This document shows, one piece after another, positions 27,773 to 37,900 of a stretch of 64,000 nt of DNA. Position 1 is the first letter of the stretch, and every line of letters starts with the position of its first letter. The DNA is from Streptomyces drozdowiczii (GTDB lineage: Bacteria; Actinomycetota; Actinomycetes; Streptomycetales; Streptomycetaceae): positions 5,208,001 through 5,272,000 of the forward strand of contig NZ_CP098740.1 in assembly GCF_026167665.1 (NCBI RefSeq), given 5' to 3'. The notes under the pieces are model-generated. The model had not been told where the DNA came from and searched no databases. It saw only the letters and a list, made by a program, of their open reading frames with translations. The translations under genes were made by a program, and so were the position numbers.

Positions 27773-28245
27773 GCGCCGGGCGCCTCGCGTACACCACCCG
27801 GCCCGTCGCCGACGAGCAGGACCGCGCCGCCTGCTTCCAGGTGCGCAAGGAGGTCTTCGTCGGTGAGCAGAACGTGCCCGAGGAGCTGGAGTACGACGCC
27901 CACGACGCGGACGCGCTGCACGTCATAGCCATCGCCGCCGACGGCACCGCGCTCGGGACCGGCCGACTGCTGCACGGCCCCGCCGCCGCCTCGCACACCG
28001 GCGGGGACCCGGCCGTCGGCTCGCTCGGCCGGCTCGCGGTGAGCAAGGAGGCCCGGGGGCTCGGCGTCGGCGCCGCGCTCGTGCGGGCCATCGAGGACGC
28101 GGCCCGGAGCCACGGCCTCACCGCCGTCGACCTGCACGCCCAGACGCACGCCCTGGGCTTCTACGAGCGCCTCGGCTACGAGCCGTACGGCCCCGAGTTC
28201 ATGGACGCGGGCATACCGCACCGGGCGATGCGCCGGACGATCTGA
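27769..28245 (+). CDS. GNAT family N-acetyltransferase
   Basis: The 158-residue protein has the GNAT fold signature: [19 protein letters not shown] includes the acetyl-CoA pyrophosphate loop (RGLGVG), and [19 protein letters not shown] is the typical fourth motif. It resembles the ElaA-like subgroup. The start GTG at 27769 overlaps the stop of the pseudouridine synthase gene, so translation is coupled. The substrate is unknown. Confidence 0.9.
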   Translation: MSAGRLAYTTRPVADEQDRAACFQVRKEVFVGEQNVPEELEYDAHDADALHVIAIAADGTALGTGRLLHGPAAASHTGGDPAVGSLGRLAVSKEARGLGVGAALVRAIEDAARSHGLTAVDLHAQTHALGFYERLGYEPYGPEFMDAGIPHRAMRRTI

Positions 28246-28354
28246 CGCCCCGCCGCACCCCCTGACCCCGGGCGGCGGGGGGCGCATGGCAGGGTGAGGG
28301 GCATCGGCCGGGCGTGGGACCGGGCCCCGGCCGGAGCGCTTCGGAAGGCACCCC

Positions 28355-29941
28355 GTGGACCAGATGTCACTGCTGCTCCTGCTGCTGCTCGGGGCCGTGG
28401 TCACGGTCCCGCTGGGGGACCGGCTGAGGCTGCCGGCGCCGGTGCTGATGACGCTCTTCGGCGTCGTGCTCGCCTTCCTCAGCTTCGTGCCGAACGTGGA
28501 CATCCCGCCGGAGATCATCCTCCCCGCGCTGCTGCCGCCGCTGCTCTACGCCTCGGTGCAGCGCACCTCCTGGCGGCAGTTCGCCGCGAACAAGCGGCCC
28601 ATCTTCCTGCTGGCCGTCGCCCTGGTCTTCCTCACGACCGCCGCCGTCGCCGCGGTCGCCGACGCGATCGTGCCGGGGCTGCCGCTCGCCGCCGCCGTCG
28701 CCCTCGGCGCGCTCGTCGCCCCGCCCGACCCGGTCGCCGCGACCGCCGTCGCCGGGTCGGTCGGGCTGCCCCGGCGGCTCGTCTCCATCCTGGAGGGCGA
28801 GGGGCTGTTCAACGACGTCACCGCGATCGTGCTGTACCACGTAGCCATCGCGGCGGCCGTCAGCGGGACCTTCTCGTGGCCCGAGGCGTTCGGGCTGCTC
28901 GTGCTGTCCGCGGTGGTCGCCGTGGTAGTGGGCGTCGCGCTCGGCTGGCTCACCATCAAGCTGATGGGGCTGCTCGGCGACGCCACCCTCCAGGTCGGCC
29001 TGACCCTGCTGGTGCCGTTCGCCAGCTACGTGCTCGCCGAGGAGCTGATGGGCTCCGGTGTGCTCGCCGTCCTGATGACCGCGATGTTCCTCGCGGAGCA
29101 CACCGCGGACGCCGACGACGTCCTCGGCCGGCTCACCGGACGCACCTTCTGGGACATCGTCGACACCCTCGTCACCGGGATCGCCTTCGGGCTCATCGGC
29201 CTCGAACTGCACAACGTGTTCGGCACGGCCGACGGGCGCCTCCTGGAGACGGCCGGCTGGGGCCTCGCGGTCGTCGCCGTCGTCGTCGGCGTACGGCTGC
29301 TGTATCTGCTGCCGGCCACCTGGCTCGCCAAGCGGCTGCACACCCGGCGGGACGTCAGCGAGGAGATCCCCACCAGCTGGCGGGAGACCGTGATCATGTG
29401 GTGGGCCGGGATGCGCGGGGTGGCCTCCGTCGCGCTGGCCCTGGCGATCCCGCTGGAGACGGACGACGGCCAGCCGTTCCCCGGTCGCGACGAGATCGTC
29501 TTCATCGCGTTCTCCGTGATCATGGTGACCCTGGTCTTCCAGGGGCTGACGCTGCCCTGGCTGGTGCGGAGGCTCGGGGTGCGCGCGGACACGGACGCCG
29601 AGGCGGCCCTGGAGAAGGACCTCGCGATCCGGGCGGCCAAGGCGGCCCGGCAGCGGCTCAAGGAGATCGAGGAGACCGAGGACTTCCCCGAGGAGGTCAC
29701 CGAGCGGCTGCACCGGCTCGCCTACGACGTGGGGGCGCGGATCAGCCCGGAGATGGTCGACGACGAACGGCGCGACGCCTACGCCAAGCGCGTCGAGCGG
29801 TTCCAGGCGGTCAGCCGCATCCAGCGCGAGATGATGTCGGCCGCCCGCCACGCCGTCCTCGCCGCGCGCAGCGAACCCGGCTCGGACCCGGAGGTCGTGG
29901 ACCGGGTGCTGCGGCAGCTGGACGTACGCAGCCTGCGCTGA
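28355..29941 (+). CDS. Na+/H+ antiporter of the CPA1 (NhaP/NHE) family
   Basis: The 528-residue membrane protein exchanges Na+ or other monovalent cations for protons. About twelve hydrophobic helices span residues 5-415. The CPA1 motifs VAPPDPVAATAVAG and EGEGLFNDVTAIVLY hold the ion-binding acidic residues, and WAGMRGVASVALALAIP is the later conserved helix. A hydrophilic C-terminal domain of about 110 residues is predicted to be cytoplasmic and helical. The start is GTG at 28355, 109 bp after the GNAT gene. It converges with the mscS gene with only 6 bp between stops. Confidence 0.93.
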   Translation: MDQMSLLLLLLLGAVVTVPLGDRLRLPAPVLMTLFGVVLAFLSFVPNVDIPPEIILPALLPPLLYASVQRTSWRQFAANKRPIFLLAVALVFLTTAAVAAVADAIVPGLPLAAAVALGALVAPPDPVAATAVAGSVGLPRRLVSILEGEGLFNDVTAIVLYHVAIAAAVSGTFSWPEAFGLLVLSAVVAVVVGVALGWLTIKLMGLLGDATLQVGLTLLVPFASYVLAEELMGSGVLAVLMTAMFLAEHTADADDVLGRLTGRTFWDIVDTLVTGIAFGLIGLELHNVFGTADGRLLETAGWGLAVVAVVVGVRLLYLLPATWLAKRLHTRRDVSEEIPTSWRETVIMWWAGMRGVASVALALAIPLETDDGQPFPGRDEIVFIAFSVIMVTLVFQGLTLPWLVRRLGVRADTDAEAALEKDLAIRAAKAARQRLKEIEETEDFPEEVTERLHRLAYDVGARISPEMVDDERRDAYAKRVERFQAVSRIQREMMSAARHAVLAARSEPGSDPEVVDRVLRQLDVRSLR

Positions 29942-29947
29942 GGGCGG

Positions 29948-31081
29948 TCAGCCCCGGCCGGTGCGCGGGGTCCGGTTCCAGCTGCTCGCGGTCTTCTCCT
30001 CCCTGCCGTTCAGGGTCATCGACGGCCAGGCGTCGCCGGGCGGGAGCGCCGCGGGGGCCGTCGCGACCCGCGGCAGCGCGTACGGGTGGTGGTCGCGCAG
30101 CCAGCCGATCAGCTGCTCCCGGACCGCGCAGCGCGCCGTCCAGATGTCGTCCGCGTCCTTCGCGGTCACCACCGCGCGCACCTGGATCGTCGTCGGGGTG
30201 GTGTCCGTGACCGCCAGGGACCAGTTCCGGCCGTCCCAGGCGGCGCACTCGCCGAGGATGTCCCGCAGCTTGTCGCGCATCGCCTCGATCGGCGCCGAGT
30301 GGTCCAGGTGGAAGAAGACCGAGCCGGTCATCTGCGCCCCGCCGCGCGACCAGTTCTCGAACGGCTTGCCCGTGAAGTACGAGACCGGCATCGTGATCCG
30401 CCGCTCGTCCCACGTACGCACCGCGAGGAAGGTCAGCGTGATCTCCTCGATCGTGCCCCACTCGCCGTCCACCACCACGGTGTCGCCGATGCGGACCATG
30501 TCGCCGAACGCGATCTGGAGACCGGCGAAGAGGTTGCCCAGCGTGGACTGGGCGGCGACACCGGCGACGATGCCGACGAGACCGGCCGAGGCCAGCATCG
30601 AGGTGCCCACCGCCTGCATCTCGGGGAACGTCAGCAGCATCGCCGCGACGGCCAGGATCGTCACGACGGCGATGACCACGCGCTGGATCAGCGTCACCTG
30701 CGTCCGCACCCGCCGCACCCGCGCCGGGTCCCGGTTGTGGGCCGCCGCGTACCGCGCGTACACGGAGTCCACGATCGCGATGGCGATCCGCACCACCAGC
30801 CAGGCCGAAGCGCCGATCAGCACGAGCGTCAGCAGCCGCCCGATGCCCACTCGGTGGTCCTGGACCGGGCCGAGCCCCGTCCTCGCGTACGTACCGCGCA
30901 GCAGCGCCGCGCACATGACCAGCTGGAACGGGATGCGACAGCGCCGCAGCAGGCCCCACAGCGGGGTCTCGTGGTGTCTGGCGTCGGCGCGCCTCAGCAG
31001 GAAGTCGAAGAACCAGCCCGCCGCCAGGGTGATCACCACCGAACCGCCGAGGACGATCAGCGGCCGCAGAACACTCTCCAT
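29948..31081 (-). CDS. MscS family mechanosensitive channel
   Basis: The 377-residue protein has four or so hydrophobic segments, the last being the MscS pore helix (ASAGLVGIVAGVAAQSTLGN) followed by the beta domain with GDTVVVDGEWGTIEEITL. This class releases solutes on hypo-osmotic shock. The C-terminal domain extends to about residue 340, then a short tail. I take the ATG at 31081, which has GGAGAG 7 bp upstream; an ATG at 31096 would add five residues. It is divergent from the hydrolase gene, with starts about 40 bp apart. Confidence 0.9.
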   Translation of the reverse strand: MESVLRPLIVLGGSVVITLAAGWFFDFLLRRADARHHETPLWGLLRRCRIPFQLVMCAALLRGTYARTGLGPVQDHRVGIGRLLTLVLIGASAWLVVRIAIAIVDSVYARYAAAHNRDPARVRRVRTQVTLIQRVVIAVVTILAVAAMLLTFPEMQAVGTSMLASAGLVGIVAGVAAQSTLGNLFAGLQIAFGDMVRIGDTVVVDGEWGTIEEITLTFLAVRTWDERRITMPVSYFTGKPFENWSRGGAQMTGSVFFHLDHSAPIEAMRDKLRDILGECAAWDGRNWSLAVTDTTPTTIQVRAVVTAKDADDIWTARCAVREQLIGWLRDHHPYALPRVATAPAALPPGDAWPSMTLNGREEKTASSWNRTPRTGRG

Positions 31082-31118
31082 GCTGTCGCTCTCCATCCCT
31101 TCGAACGCAACTGGCACC

Positions 31119-31697
31119 ATGGGCGTCATGAACATCATGCTTTTCCACTCGATGTACGGTCTGCGCCCCGCCGTGCACGCCGCAGCCGACCGGCTGCGCG
31201 CCGCCGGGCACGAGGTGCGCGTGCCCGATCTGTTCGAGGGGCACACCTTTGATTCGGTGGAGGAAGCGGAGGCGTTCCGCGAGGAGACCGGTAAGGAGGA
31301 GCTGCTCAAGCGGGCCGTGCTCGCCGCCGCGCCCTACTCCGACCAGGGCCTCGTCTACGCCGGTTTCTCGCTCGGCGCCTCGGTCGCCCAGACGCTGGCG
31401 CTCGGCGACGAGAAGGCGCGCGGGCTGCTGCTCCTGCACGGCACCTCGGACATCGCCGAGAACGCCTCGGTGGACGAGCTGCCCGTGCAGCTGCACGTCG
31501 CCGACCCCGACCCGTACGAGACGGCGGACTGGCTGAACTCCTGGTACCTGGACATGCAGCGGACCGGGGCGGACGTGGAGGTCTACCGCTACCCGGGCGC
31601 CGGCCACCTCTTCACCGACCCGGAGCTGCCCGACTTCGACCGGGAGGCGGCGGAGCTGGCCTGGAAGGTCGCGATCGGGTTCCTCGCCACGCTGTGA
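31119..31697 (+). CDS. Dienelactone hydrolase family protein
   Basis: This alpha/beta hydrolase of about 192 residues begins VMNIMLFHSMYGLRPAV. The nucleophile elbow is GFSLGAS with serine as nucleophile, and the late GAGHLF holds the catalytic histidine; LHVADPDP may carry the aspartate. The substrate is unknown, although the family includes carboxymethylenebutenolidases and related esterases. The start is ATG at 31119 or 31128; no clear ribosome site separates them. A strong terminator follows the stop. Confidence 0.85.
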   Translation: MGVMNIMLFHSMYGLRPAVHAAADRLRAAGHEVRVPDLFEGHTFDSVEEAEAFREETGKEELLKRAVLAAAPYSDQGLVYAGFSLGASVAQTLALGDEKARGLLLLHGTSDIAENASVDELPVQLHVADPDPYETADWLNSWYLDMQRTGADVEVYRYPGAGHLFTDPELPDFDREAAELAWKVAIGFLATL

Positions 31698-31701
31698 CGC
31701 G

Positions 31702-31738
31702 CGAAGGGCTCCGCGCGGCGGGCGCGCGGAGCCCTTCG
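31702..31738. terminator. Bidirectional terminator
   Basis: CGAAGGGCTCCGCGC at 31702-31716 pairs perfectly over 15 bp with GCGCGGAGCCCTTCG at 31724-31738. It lies between the convergent hydrolase and DsbA-like genes and can serve both. Confidence 0.88.
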
Positions 31739-31749
31739 AAGGGTGCGGA

Positions 31750-32601
31750 TCAGCCCTTCAGCGCGGCGGTCATCGCCGTGTTGAAGTCCTCGACCGTCAT
31801 CGGCGCGTTCTTGCCGTCGCTGCCGGTGATCTTCTTGCCGTCCATGACGAGGGTCGGCGTGCCGGTCACGTCGTCCTTGTTCTCGTCGAAGCTCTTGGAC
31901 ATCTTCAGGGCCCAGGCGTCGTACGTGCCGTCCTCGACGGCCTTCTGGAACGCCTTGTTCCCCTTGAGCTCCTTCACCGAGTCGGCGACCTTGATCAGGT
32001 AGCTGTCGTCCTTGAACTTGTCGTCCGCCTCGTCCGGGTGGAACTCCGCCGAGTACAGCGCGCTCTTGTACTCCAGGAAGGCGTCCGTGCTCACGTTCAG
32101 GGCGGCGCCGAGCGCGCTCAGGGCGTTCTTGGAGCCCTCGCCGCGGGTGCCGACGGACGGGTTGTCGCCGCCGAGGCTGTCGCCGTCGATGAACGAGGCG
32201 CCTATGTACTGGATCTTGTACTTGCCGTCCGCGACGTCCTTGGTGACGGTCGAGCCGACGGTCTGCTCGAACGAGGCGCAGATCGGGCAGCGGGAGTCCT
32301 CGTACAGCTTCAGGGTCTTCTTCGCGCTGTCCTTGCCGATGACGACGGTGGTGCCGTCCTTGCCCGAGGTGTTCTTGGGCGCGACGACCGTCTTCTCGTC
32401 CTTGAGGGAGTCCCAGTGGGACGGCTTGTTCAGCTGCATCACCGCGTAGCTGATGCCCGCGACGACGGCGAGACCGGCGACGACCGAGACGCCGACGACG
32501 ACCTGCCGGCGGGCCCTGTCCTTCTTCGCCTGGCGCTCGCGCTCCGCGCGCAGCCGCTCGCGGGCGGCGGACTTGTTGGCCTGGCTGTTGCGCTTGCTCA
32601 T
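31750..32601 (-). CDS. DsbA-like thioredoxin-fold protein, membrane anchored
   Basis: The 283-residue protein has a Lys/Arg-rich cytoplasmic N-terminus (1-32), a membrane helix at about 33-54 and an extracytoplasmic thioredoxin-fold domain. The redox motif Cys105-Pro-Ile-Cys108 and the later cis-Pro loop (TGTPTLVMDG) place it in the DsbA/DSBA-oxidoreductase group (Thioredoxin_4). It is expected to form or isomerise disulfides in exported proteins. The start is ATG at 32601. The same-strand membrane protein gene upstream may be in the same operon (49-bp gap). Confidence 0.92.
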   Translation of the reverse strand: MSKRNSQANKSAARERLRAERERQAKKDRARRQVVVGVSVVAGLAVVAGISYAVMQLNKPSHWDSLKDEKTVVAPKNTSGKDGTTVVIGKDSAKKTLKLYEDSRCPICASFEQTVGSTVTKDVADGKYKIQYIGASFIDGDSLGGDNPSVGTRGEGSKNALSALGAALNVSTDAFLEYKSALYSAEFHPDEADDKFKDDSYLIKVADSVKELKGNKAFQKAVEDGTYDAWALKMSKSFDENKDDVTGTPTLVMDGKKITGSDGKNAPMTVEDFNTAMTAALKG

Positions 32602-32650
32602 GGTGGTGTTCTCCGTGGAGTGGGGGTCGTACGGTGCGGGGCTCGCGTGC

Positions 32651-33370
32651 TCAGAGGGCACAGGCCCCGAGCGGCGGACCCCTCCGTCCCACGGAGTGCA
32701 CGAGGAGGAGCGCGCGGCCCGGCAGCAGCGGCCCGGACGCGGCCGGGCGGGCCCCGGTCCGCCGCGAGCGGCCCGCCGTGCGCACCACGGCCACCGCGAT
32801 CAGCAGCGGCCGGAACGCCAGCAGCGCGCCCGCCCGGAGCAGCCCGGCGAGCGCCAGCTCCCCGCGGTGCAGCCAGGCGGCGGCGAGCAGCCCGACCGTG
32901 ACATGGGCGGCCAGCAGCAGCCAGGGGACCAGCGGGCCGGGGGAGGCGAGCAGCGCGGCGGCGCCCTGGCCGCCCGCGGTCACCGAGGCGAGCGGGGTGC
33001 CGACGTCGGCGAGCTGGGCGGTGCCGGGCCCGAGGTCGCCGCCGCCGCACAGGACGTCGACGCCCACCGAGCGCAGGGGGCCCGCTATCGGGCCGCCCGC
33101 CGCCCCGTAGCAGAGGTGCTGGCCGGTGGTGAAGAAGGTGTCGGCGGCCAGCTCCAGGGGGACCAGCAGCCCGGCGATGGCCCCGAAGCCGCGCTGGCGG
33201 CCGGCCAGGGCGTATGCCGCCGCGAAGACGGCCCCGGCCAGCACGGCGACGGGGACCAGGGGCAGCGCGACCTGCGAGAGCAGGACGTGGGACGCGGCGG
33301 AGAGCGTCACGACGAGCGCTGTGAAAAGCGCCGCGCGTGCCGCTCTGAGCTGCGTCCCGGATATGTCCAT
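32651..33370 (-). CDS. Conserved membrane protein of unknown function
   Basis: The protein of about 239 residues has six or so hydrophobic segments and three Cys (Cys at HLCYG and VLCGGG) in an extracytoplasmic loop. It ends in an Arg/Gly-rich tail. I do not recognise a family. Similar proteins commonly lie beside the DsbA-like gene in Streptomyces, so a role in the envelope is possible but not shown. The start is uncertain: ATG at 33370 or at 33388; neither has a strong ribosome site. Confidence 0.75.
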   Translation of the reverse strand: MDISGTQLRAARAALFTALVVTLSAASHVLLSQVALPLVPVAVLAGAVFAAAYALAGRQRGFGAIAGLLVPLELAADTFFTTGQHLCYGAAGGPIAGPLRSVGVDVLCGGGDLGPGTAQLADVGTPLASVTAGGQGAAALLASPGPLVPWLLLAAHVTVGLLAAAWLHRGELALAGLLRAGALLAFRPLLIAVAVVRTAGRSRRTGARPAASGPLLPGRALLLVHSVGRRGPPLGACAL

Positions 33371-33428
33371 CGCCCAGGAGTGTCGCATGCGAACCTGTAA
33401 GCGACCCCTAAAGGTTCCGTTTCGCGCC

Positions 33429-34754
33429 CTACAGCCCCGGGATGCGGCCGTTGCGGAACAGGTCCACGAAGATCTGGTGGTCCGCGCGGGCCCGGGCGCC
33501 GTAGCTGTGGGCGAAGTCCACGAGGAGGTCCCCGAAGCCCTCCTCGTCGGCCGCGATGGCGGCGTCGATCGCCCGCTCCGTGGAGAACGGCACCAGGGAG
33601 TGGCCGCTCTCGTCGTCCGCCGCCGAGTGCATCGTGGCCGTGGCCCGGCCGAGGTCGGCGACGAGCGCCGCGATCTCGTCGGGCTCGTCGATGTCGGACC
33701 AGTCCAGGTCCACCGCGTACGGCGACACCTCGGCGACGAGCTGGCCGGCCCCGTCCAGCTCGGTCCAGCCGAGCCACGGGTCGGCGTGGGCCTGGAGGGC
33801 GCGCTGCGAGATGACCGTCCGGTGGCCCTCGTGCTGGAAGTAGCCGCGTACGGCCGGGTCCGTGATGTGCCGGGAGACGGCCGGGGTCTGGGCCTGCTTG
33901 AGGTAGATCACGACGTCGTTCTCCAGGGCGTCGCTGTTGCCCTCCAGGAGGATGTTGTACGAGGGCAGGCCCGCCGAGCCGATGCCGATGCCGCGCCGGC
34001 CCACGACGTCCTTGACCCGGTAGGAGTCGGGCCGGGTCAGGCTCGACTCCGGCAGCGTCTCCAGATAGCCGTCGAACGCGGCCAGCACCTTGTACCGCGT
34101 GGCCGCGTCCAGGTCGATCGCGCCGCCGCCCTCGGCGAACCGGCGCTCGAAGTCGCGGATCTCGGTCATCGAGTCGAGCAGCGAGAACCGGGTCAGCGAG
34201 CGGGCGACGCGCAGCGCGCCCAGGAGGGGGCCTTCGGCGGTGTCGAGCGTGAACGGCGGGACCTCGTCGTTCTTGGCGCCCGTCGCCAGGGCGCGGATGC
34301 GCTCGCGGTAGGCCGCCGCGTAGATCCGTACCAGCTCGGTGATCTGCTCGTCGCCCAGCGCCTTCGCGTACCCGAGGAGGGCGACCGAGGCGGCGAAGCG
34401 CTTGAGGTCCCAGGTGAAGGGGCCCACGTACGCCTCGTCGAAGTCGTTCACGTTGAAGACGAGGCGGCCGTTGGCGTCCATGTAGGTGCCGAAGTTCTCC
34501 GCGTGCAGGTCGCCGTGGATCCAGACCCGGCCGGTGCGCTCGTCCAGATACGGGCCGCCGTGCCGCTCGTGCTCCAGGTCGTTGTAGAACAGGCAGGCCG
34601 TGCCGCGGTAGAACGCGAAGGCCGAGCCCGCCATCTTGCGGAACTTGACCCGGAAGGCGGCCGGATCGGCGGCCAACAGCTCCCCGAAGGCGGCGTCGAA
34701 GACCTCGAGAATCTGCTCCCCGCGCCGCTCCGCGCCGGTCTGCGTGTCCGACAT
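33429..34754 (-). CDS. DUF2252 family protein
   Basis: The 441-residue cytoplasmic protein belongs to DUF2252, whose fold resembles aminoglycoside phosphotransferase-type kinases. The kinase-like segments are HGDLHAENFG (catalytic loop analogue) at about 90 and FNVNDFDEAYVGPFTWDLKR (metal-binding DFD analogue). FRKMAGSAFAFYRGTA is a family N-terminal motif. The substrate is not known. The start ATG at 34754 (MSDTQTGAERRGEQ) lies about 200 bp from the divergent dnaE gene. Confidence 0.9.
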   Translation of the reverse strand: MSDTQTGAERRGEQILEVFDAAFGELLAADPAAFRVKFRKMAGSAFAFYRGTACLFYNDLEHERHGGPYLDERTGRVWIHGDLHAENFGTYMDANGRLVFNVNDFDEAYVGPFTWDLKRFAASVALLGYAKALGDEQITELVRIYAAAYRERIRALATGAKNDEVPPFTLDTAEGPLLGALRVARSLTRFSLLDSMTEIRDFERRFAEGGGAIDLDAATRYKVLAAFDGYLETLPESSLTRPDSYRVKDVVGRRGIGIGSAGLPSYNILLEGNSDALENDVVIYLKQAQTPAVSRHITDPAVRGYFQHEGHRTVISQRALQAHADPWLGWTELDGAGQLVAEVSPYAVDLDWSDIDEPDEIAALVADLGRATATMHSAADDESGHSLVPFSTERAIDAAIAADEEGFGDLLVDFAHSYGARARADHQIFVDLFRNGRIPGL

Positions 34755-34955
34755 CTGTGACTGCCTCCTGGTACCTGACCTGGCTGATGACGTGCATGAC
34801 AAAAGGGACGGGTGGTCCCGCCCTTCCAACGCGCGACCGTATCGCGGAGTGCCCGTCGCCGCGCTCCTCGGAGACGTAGACTTCCACGCTGTCCCCCCAG
34901 ACATCCCGAGACGTCACCCGTCCCGTCATCCACATTTCCCCGGAGGCACAGCGCC

Positions 34956-37900
34956 GTGACCAAGCCGCCCTTCACGCACCTTCACGTCCACACCCAGTAC
35001 TCGCTCCTGGACGGTGCCGCGCGGCTCAAGGACATGTTCACCGCGTGCAACGACATGGGCATGACCCATATCGCGATGACGGACCACGGCAACCTGCACG
35101 GGGCGTACGACTTCTTCCACTCGGCGCAGAAGGCGGGCGTGACGCCGATCATCGGCATCGAGGCGTACGTCGCGCCCGAGTCGCGCAAGCACAAGCGGAA
35201 GATCCAGTGGGGGCAGCCGCACCAGAAGCGCGACGACGTCTCCGGTTCGGGTGGTTACACCCACAAGACGATCTGGGCGGCCAACAGGACGGGGCTGCAC
35301 AACCTCTTCAAGCTGTCCTCCGACGCCTACGCCGAGGGCTGGCTCCAGAAGTGGCCGCGTATGGACAAGGAGACCATCTCCCAGTGGTCCGAGGGCCTGA
35401 TCGCGTCCACCGGCTGCCCCTCCGGCGAGGTCCAGACGCGGCTGCGGCTCGGCCAGTTCGACGAGGCGCTCAAGGCGGCCTCCGACTACAAGGACATCTT
35501 CGGCGAGGGGCGCTACTTCCTGGAGCTGATGGACCACGGCATCGAGATCGAGCGCCGGGTCCGCGACGGGCTCCTGGAGATCGGCAAGAAGCTCGGCATC
35601 CCGCCGCTCGTGACGAACGACTCGCACTACACGTACGCCTCCGAGGCGACCGCGCACGACGCCCTGCTCTGCATCCAGACCGGCAAGAACCTCTCCGACC
35701 CGGACCGCTTCCGCTTCGACGGCACCGGCTACTACCTGAAGACCACGGACGAGATGTACGGCGTCGACTCCTCCGACGCCTGGCAGGAGGGGTGCGCCAA
35801 CACCCTCCTGGTCGCCCAGCAGATCGACACCACCGGGATGTTCGAGAAGCGCGACCTCATGCCGAAGTTCGAGATCCCCGAGGGCTACACGGAGATCACC
35901 TGGTTCCAGGAGGAGGTCCGGACGGGGATGAACCGCCGTTTCCCGAACGGCGTCCCGGAGGACCGGCAGAAGCAGGTCGAGTACGAGATGGACATCATCA
36001 TCCAGATGGGGTTCCCGGGGTACTTCCTGGTCGTCGCCGACTTCATCATGTGGGCCAAGAACAACGGCATCGCGGTCGGCCCGGGACGAGGCTCCGCGGC
36101 CGGCTCGATCGTCTCGTACGCACTCGGCATCACCGACCTCGACCCGATCGAGCACGGGCTGATCTTCGAGCGGTTCCTCAACCCCGAGCGCGTCTCCATG
36201 CCCGACGTCGACATCGACTTCGACGAGCGCAGGCGCGTCGAGGTCATCCGGTACGTGACGGAGAAGTACGGCGCCGACAAGGTCGCCATGATCGGCACCT
36301 ACGGCAAGATCAAGGCCAAGAACGCGATCAAGGACTCCGCCCGCGTCCTCGGCTACCCGTACGCCATGGGCGACCGGCTCACCAAGGCCATGCCCGCCGA
36401 CGTCCTCGGCAAGGGCATCGACCTCAACGGCATCACCGACCCCAGCCACCCGCGCTACAGCGAGGCGGGCGAGATCCGGGGGATGTACGAGAACGAGCCG
36501 GACGTCAAGAAGGTCATCGACACCGCCAAGGGCGTCGAGGGCCTGGTCCGGCAGATGGGCGTGCACGCCGCCGGCGTCATCATGTCCAGCGAGCCGATCG
36601 TGGACCACGCCCCGGTCTGGGTGCGGCACACCGACGGCGTCACCATCACGCAGTGGGACTACCCGCAGTGCGAATCGCTCGGCCTCCTCAAGATGGACTT
36701 CCTGGGGCTGCGCAACCTGACGATCATGGACGACGCCATCAAGATGGTGAAGTCCAACAAGGGCATCGACCTGGAGATGCTCGCCCTCCCGCTCGACGAC
36801 CCCAAGACCTACGAGCTGCTGTGCCGCGGTGACACGCTCGGCGTGTTCCAGTTCGACGGCGGGCCGATGCGTTCGCTGCTGCGCCAGATGCAGCCCGACA
36901 ACTTCGAGGACATTTCCGCCGTCTCGGCCCTCTACCGGCCGGGCCCGATGGGCATGAACTCGCACACGAACTACGCCGAGCGCAAGAACGGCCGCCAGGA
37001 GATCACCCCGATCCACCCCGAGCTGGAGGAGCCGCTCAAGGAGGTCCTGGGCCTCACCTACGGCCTGATCGTGTACCAGGAGCAGGTGCAGAAGGCCGCC
37101 CAGATCGTCGCCGGGTACTCGCTCGGCGAGGCCGACATCCTGCGCCGCGTGATGGGCAAGAAGAAGCCCGAGGAGCTGGCGAAGAACTTCGTCCTCTTCG
37201 AGGCCGGCGCCAAGAAGAAGGGGTTCTCGGACGCGGCGATCAAGGCGCTCTGGGACGTCCTGGTCCCCTTCGCCGGGTACGCGTTCAACAAGGCGCACTC
37301 CTCCGCGTACGGGCTCGTCACCTACTGGACCGCGTACCTCAAGGCGAACTACCCCGCCGAGTACATGGCCGCCCTGCTGACCTCGGTCAAGGACGACAAG
37401 GACAAGTCCGCGGTCTACCTCAACGAGTGCCGGCGCATGGGCATCAAGGTGCTCCCGCCGAACGTCAACGAGTCGGAGTCCAACTTCGCCGCCCAGGGTG
37501 ACGACGTGATCCTCTTCGGGCTCACGGCCGTCCGCAACGTCGGCCAGAACGTCGTGGACTCGATCATCCGGTGCCGCAAGGCCAAGGGGAAGTACAGCAC
37601 CTTCCCCGACTTCCTGGACAAGGTCGAGGCCGTCGTCTGCAACAAGCGGACCGTGGAATCCCTCATCAAGGCCGGCGCCTTCGACGAGATGGGCCACACC
37701 CGCAAGGGGCTCGTCGCCCACCACGAGCCCATGATCGACAACGTGGTGCAGGTCAAGCGCAAGGAGGCCGAGGGGCAGTTCGACCTCTTCGGCGGCGGCG
37801 AGGAGGACAGCGACGAGCCGGGCTTCGGGCTCGACGTGGAGTTCTCCGACGTCGAGTGGGAGAAGTCCTATCTGCTGGCCCAGGAGCGCGAGATGCTCGG

